A stretch of 64,000 nucleotides of DNA. It comes from Gnetum montanum (taxonomy: Eukaryota > Streptophyta > Gnetopsida > Gnetales > Gnetaceae). Position 1 is the stretch's first letter. Each line of letters begins with the position of its first letter. The translations under genes and the position numbers were made by a program. Below are positions 12,391-24,562 of this stretch, piece after piece. The notes under the pieces were generated by a model. The model saw only the letters and a program-made list of their open reading frames with translations, did not search any database and was not told the DNA's origin. Location of the stretch: the NCBI GenBank assembly GCA_015680685.1, contig MNCI01025445.1:11346-75345 (forward strand). Direction: 5' to 3'.

Positions 12391-14101
12391 TTGCTACCAT
12401 GTTGGCATTGTGAGCTACTCAAGAACCCCTCCTTGGCCCTGCTTGAGGAGCCACAAGTCCCTAAGAACTTCAGGCTGGATTTTTTTTGTGACTACCACCA
12501 ACTGTGTGGTCATGACACAGATTACTATTGGATGTTCAAAGATGACATTCAACACATGATCGATCAAGGTAAACTAATCCTAGATAGCAATAGTCTAGTT
12601 TGTTTGGAAAACTAGTCCATGCATGTGTACCAAGACTCGTTAAATGCAAATAACACAATATACACTATCAACGTACTAGGTAAGGAGGGTGATGGTTAGG
12701 TACAGTCAAAGAAACCCTTTGTGCTATGTGTACCTTCTCACCCACCTCAGATGACAAGCCCGTGCAGTTACAACCTTTTGTTCTCTGAGTCCTGTCTCAG
12801 ATCTGCGTTCCATAGCCCATTCTTGTTAAAGCTATGACCCAGCCCACACCCACACCTAAGGCACCCTTTGTCATTAGGGTGTCAAGGACATCTGTTGCTC
12901 CTGCTACATAGGTATAAATCTCTAAGTCAACATCCCAATCACAACCTACCAGGAAAGGAGAAGGGCATATGATAGGTAACATAGCCAAGGACCACATTAT
13001 GCTAGGATTTCCTAAGCCTACACCCTTCACCTTGGTGCCCTTGGCCCCACCCTCTGAAAAAGATGATGTTACACAAACATGAACATTTTCTCCCTACCCA
13101 AGAAAATGCAATCCTCAACCATAAACTATTCCTCCCCAAGAGATCCATCTCTTGGGATGAATAGAAGAAGAGAAGGGTAAGAAAAAACCTGATCATGGGC
13201 ATGATCTCCTCGACACTTTTATGCAAGTTAAGTAGGCTCTTAAACAAAAAAATACAATGTTGAGCCTCTATGACTTGCTGATGACATCAAAAAAGCATCA
13301 TGAGGCTATGGTTTGCATGTTTGCATCCATACCCATGGATGAGAGCTTGCCAGTAGATGAAGAAGCAATCCACTCGATCATGCTTCCCCTTGCCATTGAA
13401 CAACCCTAGCCTTCCCAACTGATGTTTCATGATGAATCCATTAAGGAAGACCTAGAAAAGGGTCATGTGATAATAGCTTCGATATTCATCACTATCTGAG
13501 TTGGCCAGTACAGAATCTGGAGAGTACACGTAGATGATGGGGCCACTGCTAATGTCATTCCATATCCCATAGTGGATAAACTAGATTTGATTGACCAGAT
13601 CAATCCCATGACAATGTCATGCTTGAAGTCATTTAACAGGGCCTGAGTACAAGTCAAAGGAATGGTACATATCAACTCTGTAGTGGGGGATCAATTACCC
13701 ACAGACGTAGTGTTTATCGTCGTCAAGGAGATGCCCAGTTTTAACCTAATCTTAGGAAGGTCTAGGTTGGTTCAACTAAGGGCCATCTCATCACCCATTC
13801 ATCAAGAGATCCACTTGCCCTACGCAGGGGGGGTGGGGAAGTGATCATCCATGGTGATAAGATGACCCCTCAAACTCTCAACAACATAGAAATGGAATAG
13901 GGTTCAGAGATTGAAATCCCCAAAGATCAAATTCCTATCCCAATAGTTGAACAGGTTGACATAGTGGCCAATGAAAGCTTGACTTGGGCTGAACTACCCT
14001 TCCAAGGAGAAGATGGCAGTGTAGAGGAATGGAGTAATAACCCTTCTCATCCATACGTGCCCCCAAGTTTAAAAATGATCAAGAAGAAGATACGGGGTTA
14101 A
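12391..14101 (+). pseudogene. Element A gag C-terminus and protease (gag-pro ORF end)
   Basis: At 12,391-12,590 the frame contains FFCDYHQLCGHDTDYYWMFK, the C-x2-H-x4-GH-x4-C/Y knuckle block of Tat Gag, here with the last Cys changed to Tyr. The linker to protease (12.8-13.5 kb) is frameshifted. The protease block at 13,520-13,560 reads VHVDDGATANVIPYPIVDKL: the normal VDxGAxxNxI with Asp-Asp. Conserved LILGR and SSPIHQEIHLPY blocks follow to 13,830. The ORF ends at a TAA (14,099-14,101) after KKKIRG, matching the stop position in C, D and F. Confidence 0.8.
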
Positions 14102-14189
14102 TTAATAAACATGTTAGCATAATATATTATATTAGTTTACATTGCTTATTGTCACATAGTTCAAATTCTTTTACGTCACATCATTATCG

Positions 14190-14345
14190 TTACGCTTTTT
14201 CATGATCGCATGGCCCGAAATGGCCTTAAACTAGTTACATCCTGCTATAGCCTAAAACTAGCAATTCTATTTATTCTTTTACACTTACGATGGCCCTGTC
14301 CGAAATGGCCTTAAACTATTAGTGGCCCATAGTGGCCTAGAATGT
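14190..14345 (-). repeat. TAGTTTAAGGCC module repeats, element A
   Basis: Copies of a module that on the minus strand reads AGTTTAAGGCC, a short spacer, then GGCC-like bases lie between the gag-pro stop and the 3' end of the accessory gene. The same module recurs in the same place in C, D and F, always in the orientation of the accessory gene. Confidence 0.7.
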
Positions 14346-15226
14346 GTAACCTTTATGATGATACATTTCCTTTCATAAAATCAAAAAATTAAAAATGTTA
14401 TTTTATGATCACAATGATCAAAGAACGTTACCCTTTATTCCCTTTTATTATAACAAAATGTTTGGCCAATATTTCCATGCTACACGTCCTCTTTGTTACC
14501 ACTTTCATCTGTGTTATTTAAATCCACCTCCACCTCATGAAGATCATCTTCATAAGGACCTTCTTTATGTGGTGTCTCTTCATGGGGGCAATCCTCTCTA
14601 TGGGGCTCCTCCTCATGGGGACCCTCTTCGTGAGGGCTATCATCTCCATCACGCTCCTCTTCATGTTGATCCTACGATTGGACATGAAACAAACATTAGT
14701 GTTGCCACAAAAATTATGCACAACAAGAATAAAATAGTCGTATAACTTACCTGTGATGGTCCTGCATCAGCCACGAAAGGAATTTGTTTGAATCCAACCC
14801 ACAAACATTGCATGACCTTGTCCTCAATGAGCTCGGCCCAAACACCATCTCCTAGATTAGTTATAGTCTTAACCCTCCCCTTTTCCATAGGAGTCCATTA
14901 GGGTAGTTCAGGAAAGAAGAAAGGGATAGTAGACTCCCCACCTGGGAGGGTTATTTCTCTTTAAGGGGAGACGCTTACTGTCACTTGCTCCTAAAAATCT
15001 TCATATGCTCTAGAAGCACCGATGACATCAAGGAATAGTCAGAGGAACTACGCTTCAACCGTAGAACCCCTATAAAGATAGTAGTAGGTAGCACATTCTT
15101 ACTTATACACATGCTTATGGTCTTTCTGTGCCTACCCCCATTCTTGGACCCTCATGCTAAAATCCTTCCAGTCTTAGTTCTTCTGGGCTAGGAGATCCAT
15201 TTGCATCTGTTGTTTGATGAGCTCAC

Positions 15227-16926
15227 ATTTGGCTTAGACATTGTTCCTGACAATCATCCAATAATAGGCATAGTTAATCACAGCTATCCACCAATTCTCA
15301 TCATTGGTCTCTCGAGCTTGTAGAAACGTTTCGGGACTCTAGGTCCTTAACCCTAGCAATTAGGGTTTTCTCCTTTTCTATTTTCTACAACCTCTTCCAA
15401 AGATCTTCGTTGACGTTCTGACACTCCCATGAAAAATGTGCTAAGTGTAACATACATTTACGCATCTCGTCATAAAGGTTGCGTGGCACTTTAGTCACCT
15501 CTGGTGAGGGTTTAGGGACAATGTTTATGTTGACGGGATCTTTGGGATCCAATTTGAGGTGAGATCCTATAACATAAAAAATAACAGTTAGATGCAATAG
15601 AATGATGTAATGTTGCAATGCCAACATTTCCTATGTAATAATAGTGACGTACCAATCTTAGGATTGATTCACTCTAAATGATTGATTATATCATTCACAA
15701 TGCCCTCCATAATGGTGAATTTGTTAGGAGTCTCACCCCAATGCTGGGTTGGGGTTACTGACAAAGGTACACCACTATTATCAAAAGTGCCTACTATGCA
15801 AAAAAAATGAGTTAGACATAACACAGTAGACAAAAAGGCAATTGAGACACTCCAATTCAACAAAACCCTCAGGGATAGTAGTGGAAGGATTTCCTTCTGA
15901 GGAAAGGTCAAACTCACCAGTGACAAACTACTTCTCTTTTCCCAACTCATCCAAAAGGACCTCGGTGTCCTCTATGTCCATATCCCCTTTAGGCACAGGA
16001 ACCTATGTGCCACCTACGTTGTTACCAGGGACCTCTCCTTCCAAAAATGGGGCTCCTTCTCCATGCCGTAAAACTATGGCCCCTTTTTCAAGGGTCAATT
16101 CTTCTACATCTTTTCCTTTGTCTATCAAACAACACAGTTAATCAAAAAAAAAATTTATTTACTTTTTTCAAGTGCTATATGACACAACAACGTCTATACG
16201 TAGCGTAATATGTATAAACTAATCACTCATTCTTCTACTTACTAGCCAGAGGATCGTTCCTATGAAACTTAATTCGTAGTTTCCTTCCCTCTTCACTAGT
16301 TGGTCCAGAAGACTCCACAGCTGGATGATGATTTGTCTGCTAAACTAATGAAGTTATTATTTCTGTTGTCAGGTGTTTCCCCCTTGATGTGCTTCTGATG
16401 TAAGAAGGGGGCACCCCATCCATGCTATCTTGGCCTCGCATAGGAGGTGCCACCTAATCCTTAGTCGTTAGTGAAAGTGACTCCCCAATACCTTCAAGGG
16501 GATCTTGGGATTAGACAATGTAGAAAACCTAAGAAATCCATGGTTTGGAAATTTAGTTACAGTCTTGCTACACCTAGCCTCCATCCCTGCAAACCACCAG
16601 GAATTCAGAAAAATTCCAAAAGTAAACTATGAAAAAGGAAAAATGCACTTTGAAAGAAGACTCAAGCTTCTTGTGAAGCTTGACCATTTCAGCTTGCAAG
16701 CCTTTAGAAAGGTAGTCGGCCCAATTATATCATGTCCCCTTCTCCATAACCTTCCGCATGATCCAAGCCTGCTCTATGCCAAGGATTCTTCCCTGGGAGA
16801 GTAGCTTGGGGAAAGCATGAGCTCAGAAGAGGGGATAAATGGTATTAGCCACATCTAGCTTGATTTTATCAGTGAGGATGTCTTTTGGTTCTTTTTTAAC
16901 CCCTATCCACTCCTCTATGTCCTTCT
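15227..16926. repeat. Tandem segmental duplication, unit 1
   Basis: This roughly 1.7 kb stretch is repeated at an exact offset of 1,708 bases (unit 2 at 16,935-18,634). I count about 20 single-base differences by eye, roughly 1 percent, many of them C/T or G/A. The unit holds the end of accessory exon 4 through part of exon 7. The last shared bases are CCTTCT at 16,921-16,926. Confidence 0.9.
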
Positions 16927-16934
16927 TTTTTAAC

Positions 16935-18634
16935 ATTTGTCTTAGACATTGTTCCTGACAATCATCTAGTAATAGGCATAGTTAATCACAGCTATCCACC
17001 AATTCTCATCATTGGTCTCTCGAGCTTGCAGAAACGTTTCGGGAATCTAGGTCCTTAACCCTAGCAATTAGGGTTTTCTCCTTTTCTATTTTCTACAACC
17101 TCTTCCAAAGATCTTCGTTGACGTTCTGACACTCCCATGAAAAATGTGCTAAGTGTAACGTACATTTACGCATCTCATCGTAAAGGTTGCGTGGCACTTT
17201 AGTCACCTCTGGTGAGCGTTTGGGGACAATGTTTATGTCGACGGGATCTTTGGGATCCAATTTGAGGTGAGATCCTATAACATAAAAAATAACAGTTAGA
17301 TGCAATAGAATGATGTAATGTTGCAATGCCAACATTTCCTATGTAATAATAGTGACGTACCAATCTTAGGATTGATTCACTCTAAATGATTGATTATATC
17401 ATTCACAATGCCCTCCATAATGGTGAATTTGTTAGGAGTCTCACCCCAATGCTGGGTTGGGGTTACTGACAAAGGTACACCACTATTATCAAAAGTGCCT
17501 ACTATGCAAAAAAAATGAGTTAGACATAACACAGTAGACAAAAAGGCAATTGAGACACTCCAATTCAACAAAACCCTCAGGGATAGTAGTGGAAGGATTT
17601 CCTTCTGAGGAAAGGTCAAACTCACCAGTGACAAACTACTTCTCTTTTCCCAACTCATCCAAAAGGACCTCGGTGTCCTCTATGTCCATATCCCCTTTAG
17701 GCACAGGAACCTATGTGCCACCTACGTTGTTACCAGGGACCTCTCCTTCCAAAAATGGGGCTCCTTCTCCATGCCGTAAAACTATGGCCCCTTTTTCAAG
17801 GGTCAATTCTTCTACATCTTTTCCTTTGTCTATCAAACAACACAGTTAATCAAAAAAAAAATTTATTTACTTTTTTCAAGTGCTATATGACACAACAACG
17901 TCTATACGTAGCGTAATATGTATAAACTAATCACTCATTCTTCTACTTACTAGCCAGAGGATCGTTCCTATGAAACTTAATTCGTAGTTTCCTTCCCTCT
18001 TCACTAGTTGGTCCAGAAGACTCCACAGCTGGATGATGATTTGTCTGCTGAACTAATGAAGTTATTATTTCTATTGTCAGGTGTTTCCCCCTCGATGTGC
18101 TTCCGATGTAAGAAGGGGGCACCCCACCCATGCTATCTTGGCCTCGCATATGAGGTGCCACCTAATCCTTAGTCGTTAGTGAAAGTGACTCCCCAATACC
18201 TTCAAGGGGATCTTGGGATTAGACAATGTAGAAAACCTAAGAAATCCATGGTTTGGAAATTTAGTTACAGTCTTGCTACACCTAGCCTCCATCCCTGCAA
18301 ACCACCAGGAATTCAGAAAAATGCCAAAAGTAAACTATGAAAAAGGAAAAATGCACTTTGAAAGAAGACTCAAGCTTCTTGTGAAGCTTGACCATTTCAG
18401 CTTGCAAGCCTTCAGAAAGGTAGTCGGCCCAATTATATCATGTCCCATTCTCCATAACCTTCCGCATGATCAAAGCCTGCTCTATGCCAAGGATTCTTCC
18501 CTGGGAGAGTAGCTTGGGGAAAGCGTGAGCTCAGAAGAGGGGATAAATGGTATTAGCCACATCTAGCTTGATTTTATCAGTGAGGATGTCTTTTGGTTCT
18601 TTTTTAACCCCTATCCACTCCTCTATGTCCTTCT
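16935..18634. repeat. Tandem segmental duplication, unit 2
   Basis: Second copy of the 1.7 kb unit, starting right after unit 1 with a T-rich joint. It runs without a break into accessory exon 4 upstream sequence (minus strand), so unit 2 is the one in the original context on the exon 4 side and unit 1 on the exon 7 side. Two identical minus-strand frames (15,669-15,950 and 17,377-17,658) show how recent the event is. Confidence 0.9.
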
Positions 18635-20083
18635 GATGCTTAGAACCTCTCTTTAATCTTCCTTCCATAGGAAGTCCATCAGAAGGAATGCCAAAAATTT
18701 CGGTGAACACTCGAGCATTAATATCAAAACTCACATGCATATTACGCACACACATGTGAAGACGCTTAGCTTCTTTGCTGAAGGAGTTGACTAGGGTTAA
18801 CATTTTGGCTGCTGTGACATTGAGGGTTATAGCTAGAAATAGCTCCATTAATCCAGCTTCCCAAAGTTTATTGGTTATGGCAGCTGTGACTGCTCCGTGG
18901 AAGAGCTAACATTGTGCTTCTTTTATGTCACCATAATAGAAAAAGAGACTGCTCGCCTCATGCCCAGAAGCTATCACCGTGACCTCCCATGACTCCCTAA
19001 CTATGGACATAAAACAACAGTTTACACAAAATAGTAAAAATAATAAAATCTTATACATTGTTCCCACTCCATAGGGTCATACAGTTGATCACAGTAGCAT
19101 AACTTACTGCATCCAAAGGGCAAAGGAAATGGTGGAATGCTCATTTTCATGTCGTCAATAGTGATGGGATGATTGAAAGTCCACTCCTTATCTAGCCATC
19201 CAGAGTCTCTACACTTAGCAAAGAATCTAACATAACGAATAGGGTAGTGTTGGATTTCAAATCCTAGTTATCCTAGGACACTAGCACATATATTGTTGAT
19301 GTAAGTGAATTCCTTTATGGCAATTTCGACCATAGATAACATGTCCATATCATCTTGGAGACCATTCTCATCGATAAAAAACCTATGTCACAGAATGTAG
19401 ACAATTGTTTATACTTGACCCAAAATCAAACAATAGTTAGCACATCATAACACCTTGAAAACACTCACCTGGCAGCATAATACACAATGCTAAGTGGATT
19501 CTAAAAATAGGTCGTGAGATGAAGAGCCATGAATAACATGTTGTAGGCATGATAACAATCAAACCTAGGCATCTCCCAGATCCAAGATAAACACCTCAAA
19601 CTTTTGATGCTTTGTTTGCAATATTTTCCCCTCATGGTCTCGATTGAGCCATCCACCAGAAATGTTAAGATGCTCTATGTTGACCTAAACAGTAGCGTCT
19701 CTAGAATGGTGGAGGCTGTCTTGGTTGGTAGATGTGACCAAATAATTACGCTGAAATTATGCAAAAAAAACTGCAAGAACTCCTGTGTGCCTTTCTGGAA
19801 CCAAACCACCTCTCCCCCTACACGAGCATTGGGAGAAGGAACATTGGCCATGGGGACATAATAGCACAGAATGCCCACAATGTCTAGGATGATTAAGATG
19901 GGCCTTAGGGTAATCCTTTACAATAAAGTGCACTACCATTAGAAAAAGTAGTTTAGACATACTAACAACGTCAGAACTAAACAAATAAAAAAGGCTCACA
20001 AGAATCCATTATGCAACACTAGGGTTCTCATTATCTTTACTCCCAAAAAATCACACGTTACACTAGAGATGCACTACCAAAAC

Positions 20084-20345
20084 CGTCCAAACCCTTGCAA
20101 TGGTGCAAGGTCTGTCTCTGACAATGGTGATGAAGGTAACACTGCATATTACCCTAGCGGAACATGCAACCATTAGGGGCAAGGGAACGAAACCCTATTT
20201 GCACTACACAAGGGTATAATACCTAGACTCCTGACTAGTTATGTATTGTGTTTGTATAATATTACCCAAGATCACCCAAACCCTTGCAATGGTGCAAGGT
20301 CTATCTTTGACAATGACGATAAGGGTAATATTACAAACTCCAGTA
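20084..20345. repeat. Direct repeat pair of about 75 bp upstream of accessory exon 2, element A
   Basis: 20,084-20,157 and 20,272-20,345 share CCAAACCCTTGCAATGGTGC and then CAAGGTCT(A/G)TCT, GACAATG and a GGTAA block. They lie in what should be intron 1 of the minus-strand accessory gene, the compartment that holds motif arrays in element D. Confidence 0.75.
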
Positions 20346-21071
20346 GCGTAGCTAGCACAGGCAAGTATTGACACCAAATACAATGCACATCTTTGGAACA
20401 AATACAATTGCAATGCCGTGACAATGAAAATAACAATCCTGCAAGGAAGGTGAAAAATGACTTACTAGGCAGGTGGAGTAGCCTCCCAACTTTCAACTCA
20501 AGCCTTTGAAATTCATCCTAAGATTTCCTGTACTTCATCAATCCTCGCCAACTTGGCATGTTTTCCTTTGGTCTTCGGTGCAATGGTTACACCTGAACAA
20601 CCTTTACAAAATCGTCTACTTATGCTTTCCATTTGCTTTAGCCTAGCTCAACCTCATGATGTTTATAGTTTACTCTCAAGATGAACCATCTACTTATAAA
20701 CAAGAGGGTGAAAACTTGCTATTTTTGTGTCTGATCAACGTGAACGTTCCCAAAACGCAGGCATGTCAATTCGACATGAAGCGTGAAGATCACACCATTA
20801 ATCTCGTAGATGTCCCATTGATGATGGTCCGAAAAGACCCTAAACTAACGCATAGCTTATCATCTTGTAATCTGGTCGCATTAACTATTTTGACATGGTA
20901 AACACGCCACATTATACCTTTCATCATAGTTCACAAAAACCTTACGCTAATACCTAGGAAACCTGGCTTGCTATTTTCTTACAAACTATGTATATTGTAA
21001 TAGTCTTCTAAGACCTTAAAATGGTAACCTTTTTCACATGCACCTAAAAAAAACCTTCTATAATTTCAAAA

Positions 21072-22060
21072 ATGGATGAAGCTTTACTTGCATCCCTAGC
21101 CATAACAGGCCCATACGAGAAAACTTTTAGGTAGCCTAATATTTCAGTGATAGGAATCGATGCCTTTTCCTGTGACACAACCATAATAGCCTCAGAAGTA
21201 TCCCCAGATTGGCCAGAACATTTGGCGAGAACACTAGACCTAGAGGCTGGCTATGTAATTGAGGATTTCCTCATTGAACTGTCTGTGGTCACACACAAAG
21301 GAGAAAACAAAACTATGAAGGTTAGTTTCCTCCTTGACCAACATACACAAAATGACATATCTTGAGTGCTCCAAGATAACATTGCGATGTTCGCATGGTC
21401 ATACGAAGACATGTCGGGTTTAGACCCATGACTAATACATCACAACATCGTGTTAGACCTGAATATCAAAGTAGTTAGACAGAAAGCACAGAAGATTAAG
21501 CCTGAAATCATGTTGGCAGTGTGTGATGAAATCACTAAGGTATATCAAGCTGATTTCATCCATGCAGTTGATTATTCAGATTGGCTGTCAAACATTATTG
21601 TTGTCCCTAAGAAGATGGGAGGAATATGCATCTGTATAGAATTCTGCTATCTGAACAAGGTAATGATTAAAGACAATTTCCCATTACTAGGTATTGACCA
21701 ACTTTTCCATACAATAGCCGGCCACGCGTTACTATCTTTCATGGATGGGTTTTTGCAGTATAATCAAATGCGTATCAACCCAGAACATTAATTGAATACA
21801 ACTTTCATGACCCCTTGGGGAACTTTTTATTATAACATGATGCCCTTTGGGCTAAAAAATGCTGGGGCAACTTATCAATGTGCCATGACATATATCTTTA
21901 GCAATTACCTCTTAGAGAGATTGAACGACTACATAGATGACATAACTGTTAAATCTAAGAAGTTAGAGGATCACCCATAAGACCTAGAGTTAATTCTCAA
22001 ATGATGTCTTTGGCATGACCTACGATGCAACCTAAAGAAATGTGTATTTAGAGTTAAAAT
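21072..22060 (+). pseudogene. Element A pol start and reverse transcriptase
   Basis: Pol has its own ATG at 21,072; the next residues include ITGPYE, matching NGPYG in C and DGPYD in D. A leader domain follows (DWPEHL, TLDLEAGYVIEDFLIELSV), then RT: DYSDWLSNIIVVPKK, SFMDGFLQYNQMRINPEH, FMTPWGTFYYNMMPFGLKNA and the catalytic YIDD at 21,930-21,941. Stops stand at expected Gln (21,789-21,791, CAA in element C) and Arg (near 22,000, CGA to TGA) positions. The RT would copy the element RNA in virus-like particles; this copy cannot. Confidence 0.85.
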
Positions 22061-22067
22061 TGGATGC

Positions 22068-22730
22068 ATGTTAGGGTTTATGATATTGGAGGCTAGCATA
22101 CGAGACGACCCTAACAAGGTTAAGGCCATCGTTAACCTAGCACCGCCTACGAACCTCAAAGAATTATGTGGGTTGCAGGGTAGGTTACAATTTATCAGGA
22201 GGTTCATCTCGAAGTTAACAGATAAATTACATCCTATGAAACATTTTCTCAAGAAGGGAGTTAACTTCAAATGGACCGAAGACTGCCAGTGTGTGTTTGA
22301 CAGCCAGAAGAAAGAGTTGTTACATTTGCCAACGGTTTTCCCACCACAAAGCGACCAGCCTTTCTACATCTACTTGGCAAGCTCAGATGTGTCCATAGTT
22401 GCGTTGTTGTGTCAAAATAGTAATGATAGGTCAGAAATCCCTATCTATTATCTAATTCATGCTCTATTTGCATACGAAACGAGGTACAATGAAGTAGAAC
22501 GTAACTGTTTGGCATTGGTGTTGGCACTCAGAAAATGTAGACACTATCTTTTCTATAGCCAGGTTAACATAATTTGCAAGAACAATATTCTATCAACCAT
22601 TACAAATAATTTATACGAGAGTAGTAGGATAGCCTGCTGGAAAGCCATCACAGCAGAATTTGACTTGCACTATATTGGCCAATCTTCCATGAAAGGCCAA
22701 GCGATAGCCGACCAGCTGGTAACATGACCT
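22068..22730 (+). pseudogene. Element A connection domain and first RNase H
   Basis: A 219-codon open stretch carries the RT end (QGRLQFIRRFISKLTDKLHP) and the gypsy RNase H: FYIYLASSDVSIVALLCQ, YETRYNEVERNCLALVLALR and RHYLFYSQVNIICKNN. The usual TDH/TDN acidic position reads CKN, so a catalytic residue looks lost. It ends at the stop after ADQLVT. It removes the RNA template during cDNA synthesis in intact relatives. Confidence 0.8.
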
Positions 22731-23400
22731 ATTAATGATAAGGCAATAATAGAGCTTGAATTTCTTGACAAACCTGTACATATATTAAGCCCTGTATTAG
22801 TGGGCCTCAAAGTAATGTTATACTTCAATGGAGCTTCGACTACTAGAGGTGGCAGTGCCACCACTGTCATCATGCTCTCCCTTGAGGACGTTTGTCCATT
22901 GGCTTATCGCCTCGCATTTCCCTATACGAACAATATGGCAGAGTATGAGGGGCTCCTCAAGGGACTATTAGCAACCAAAGAACTCAATTTCCAACACCTA
23001 GCAATCCAAGGCAATTCGATGCTTGTTTTCAATCAAATCACAGGGGTGTACACCTACAAAGCTATGCATCTGTATCCCTATTACGATATGGCTAAAGATC
23101 TTCTAAAATAATTCACAACAACTAACGTCCGACACGTGCCATGTAGTGAGAACACTGTAGTTGATGCATTAGCTATGCTAGATTTAAACATGCCACCACA
23201 TTTATTTGCCACGTTGCATACTTTAATGATGGATTGTAAAGACCCCATCATTCAAGTGGCCCAAATCTCTTCCTTAACTACGAAAGGAATACTAGAATGG
23301 TATGACAACATTAAAATGTACCTCCTACATGGCAAACCACCGCACAAGTTGACATATGTAGAAATACCTCATCATCGAAGACAACAGTCTATGTAGGCAT
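22731..23400 (+). pseudogene. Element A second (archaeal-type) RNase H
   Basis: From 22,800 the frame reads VMLYFNGASTTRGGSA, then NNMAEYEGLLKGL, AIQGNSMLVFNQITG and later SENTVVDALAML. This is the extra RNase H known as the hallmark of Tat-clade retrotransposons. The canonical D of FDGAS is N here (22,827-22,829, a G-to-A change), and DS of the third motif reads NS, so it is inactive. A stop at about 23,109 (likely Gln) splits it. It is absent from element 1. Confidence 0.85.
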
Positions 23401-24562
23401 TATTTTGATGGCATATTATTAACCTTTGTTAATAATGACCAAGCACAAAGAATAGTTAGCGAAGTCCATAAAGGACTATATGAAGGACACATAGCCCCAC
23501 GAGCCATGGCTACTAAAATCAGATGCTTAGGGTATTACTAGCCACACATGGACTGAGATTGTCTTACCAAAGTTAAGACTGTGACACGTGCCAACATTAT
23601 GCAAATCTAATACACATGTCACCAACTAAGTTGCATACTACATAGATCACTTGGTGATTCCAACGATGGAGACTAGACATCATAGGCCTCATCATGCCTA
23701 AGTCTTCCATAGGACATAGCTTCATTATCACCACCACTGAGTACTTCACAAAGTTGTTCGAAGACATTCCTCTACGAAGCACTACATCTCAATAGGTTTG
23801 ACATTTTATCTTGGATAACATAGTAACCAAGTTTGGGCTTCTCATGACTATTTTGACCGATAATGGGCCACAATATAGTAGTGTCAAAACCAAATCTTTC
23901 TGCAAAAACCTTGGTATTAAGGAATCTTTTTCCTCATCTTATTACCCACAAGAAAATGGTCAAGAAGAGGCACCAAACAAGGTGGTTATCAATTTGCTTA
24001 AAAATATGCTCAACAACAACAAAAGATGATGACATAAAAAAATCCTCTATGTGCTATGGGCCTATCGTACAACATGCAAAACAACTACTAGTAGGACACC
24101 CTATAGCCTAGTCTACGAATCTAAAGCAGTGTTGCCACTTGAACTACAGGTTCCCTCATTGCAGATGGTTCTCTCCATAGTTATAAATGAGACTCAACAC
24201 AATGAGTCTAGGATCATGGATCTAGACTTAATAGAGGAGAAGCATATCCAGATGCTCGATAGCATCGACAAATATCAAGAAAGGAAAAAGAAAAAGCATC
24301 ATCACAACTTGCATGAGTGACCGATCAAGAAAGGAGAATTGGCTCTTAAGGCCATTTGCGAACTAATGAGAAAATTCTTTGCAAGCTATGAAGGCCCTTT
24401 CATGGTTGTTAACGCATATGGCAGCGGAGCATTCCAGTTAGCAGACATCAACGGAAATGAACTTCCAAATNATTCCCTTTCTTCAGCTAAGGGCCTGCTA
24501 TGCTATGCTATGTCGTGTAGTGTAATAGACTCCAGAAAACAAAATAGAACAAGGGATGCATA
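23400..24562 (+). pseudogene. Element A integrase
   Basis: The zinc-binding part (around 23,440-23,640) is broken by stops and frameshifts (VHKGLYEGHIAPRAMATKIR is readable). The core is open at 23,811-24,029 with the second Asp in LTDNGPQ (23,859) and the Glu in PQENGQEEAPNK (about 23,967). After a frameshift WAYRTTCKTTTSRTPYSLVY and a basic tail follow, then GPFMVVNAYGSGAFQLADIN, the Tat/Athila C-terminal domain. No chromodomain. It would insert the cDNA; this copy is dead. Confidence 0.8.

Larger units (their letters stand above)
14480..20600 (-). pseudogene. Element A antisense accessory gene (HAD-like + transposon-protein domain + coiled coil)
   Basis: Aligned by eye with D. Exon 1 lies at about 20,600-20,466. 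Exon 2 is 19,961-19,469, with VVWFQKGTQEF, FSVIIWSHLP and F-stop-NP, the HAD-like region; it is frameshifted once and its nucleophile position is His in VVHFIV. Exon 4 includes 18,848-18,531 (TLVNSFSKEA, FTEIFGIPSDG, IEEWIGVKK, then YPLF) and continues to about 17.95 kb. Later exons cover 17,470-17,380 (NKFTIMEGIV) and 17,335-17,093 (VPRNLYDEMRKC). A duplicated set follows (15.2-16.9 kb), then the C-terminal block. The last exon is 14,671-14,480, rich in His-Glu. Stops replace expected Gln and Arg. Dead copy; function unknown. Confidence 0.7.

Noticed and set aside
14395-14745. 116-codon + strand frame rich in His and Pro
   Set aside because: It is the reverse strand of accessory exon 8 of A, whose acidic His-Glu frame has an acceptor site, a stop and counterparts in C and D.
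15842-16141. 99-codon + strand frame present twice (also at 17,550)
   Set aside because: Shadow of accessory exons on minus; duplication of the DNA, not selection, keeps it twice.
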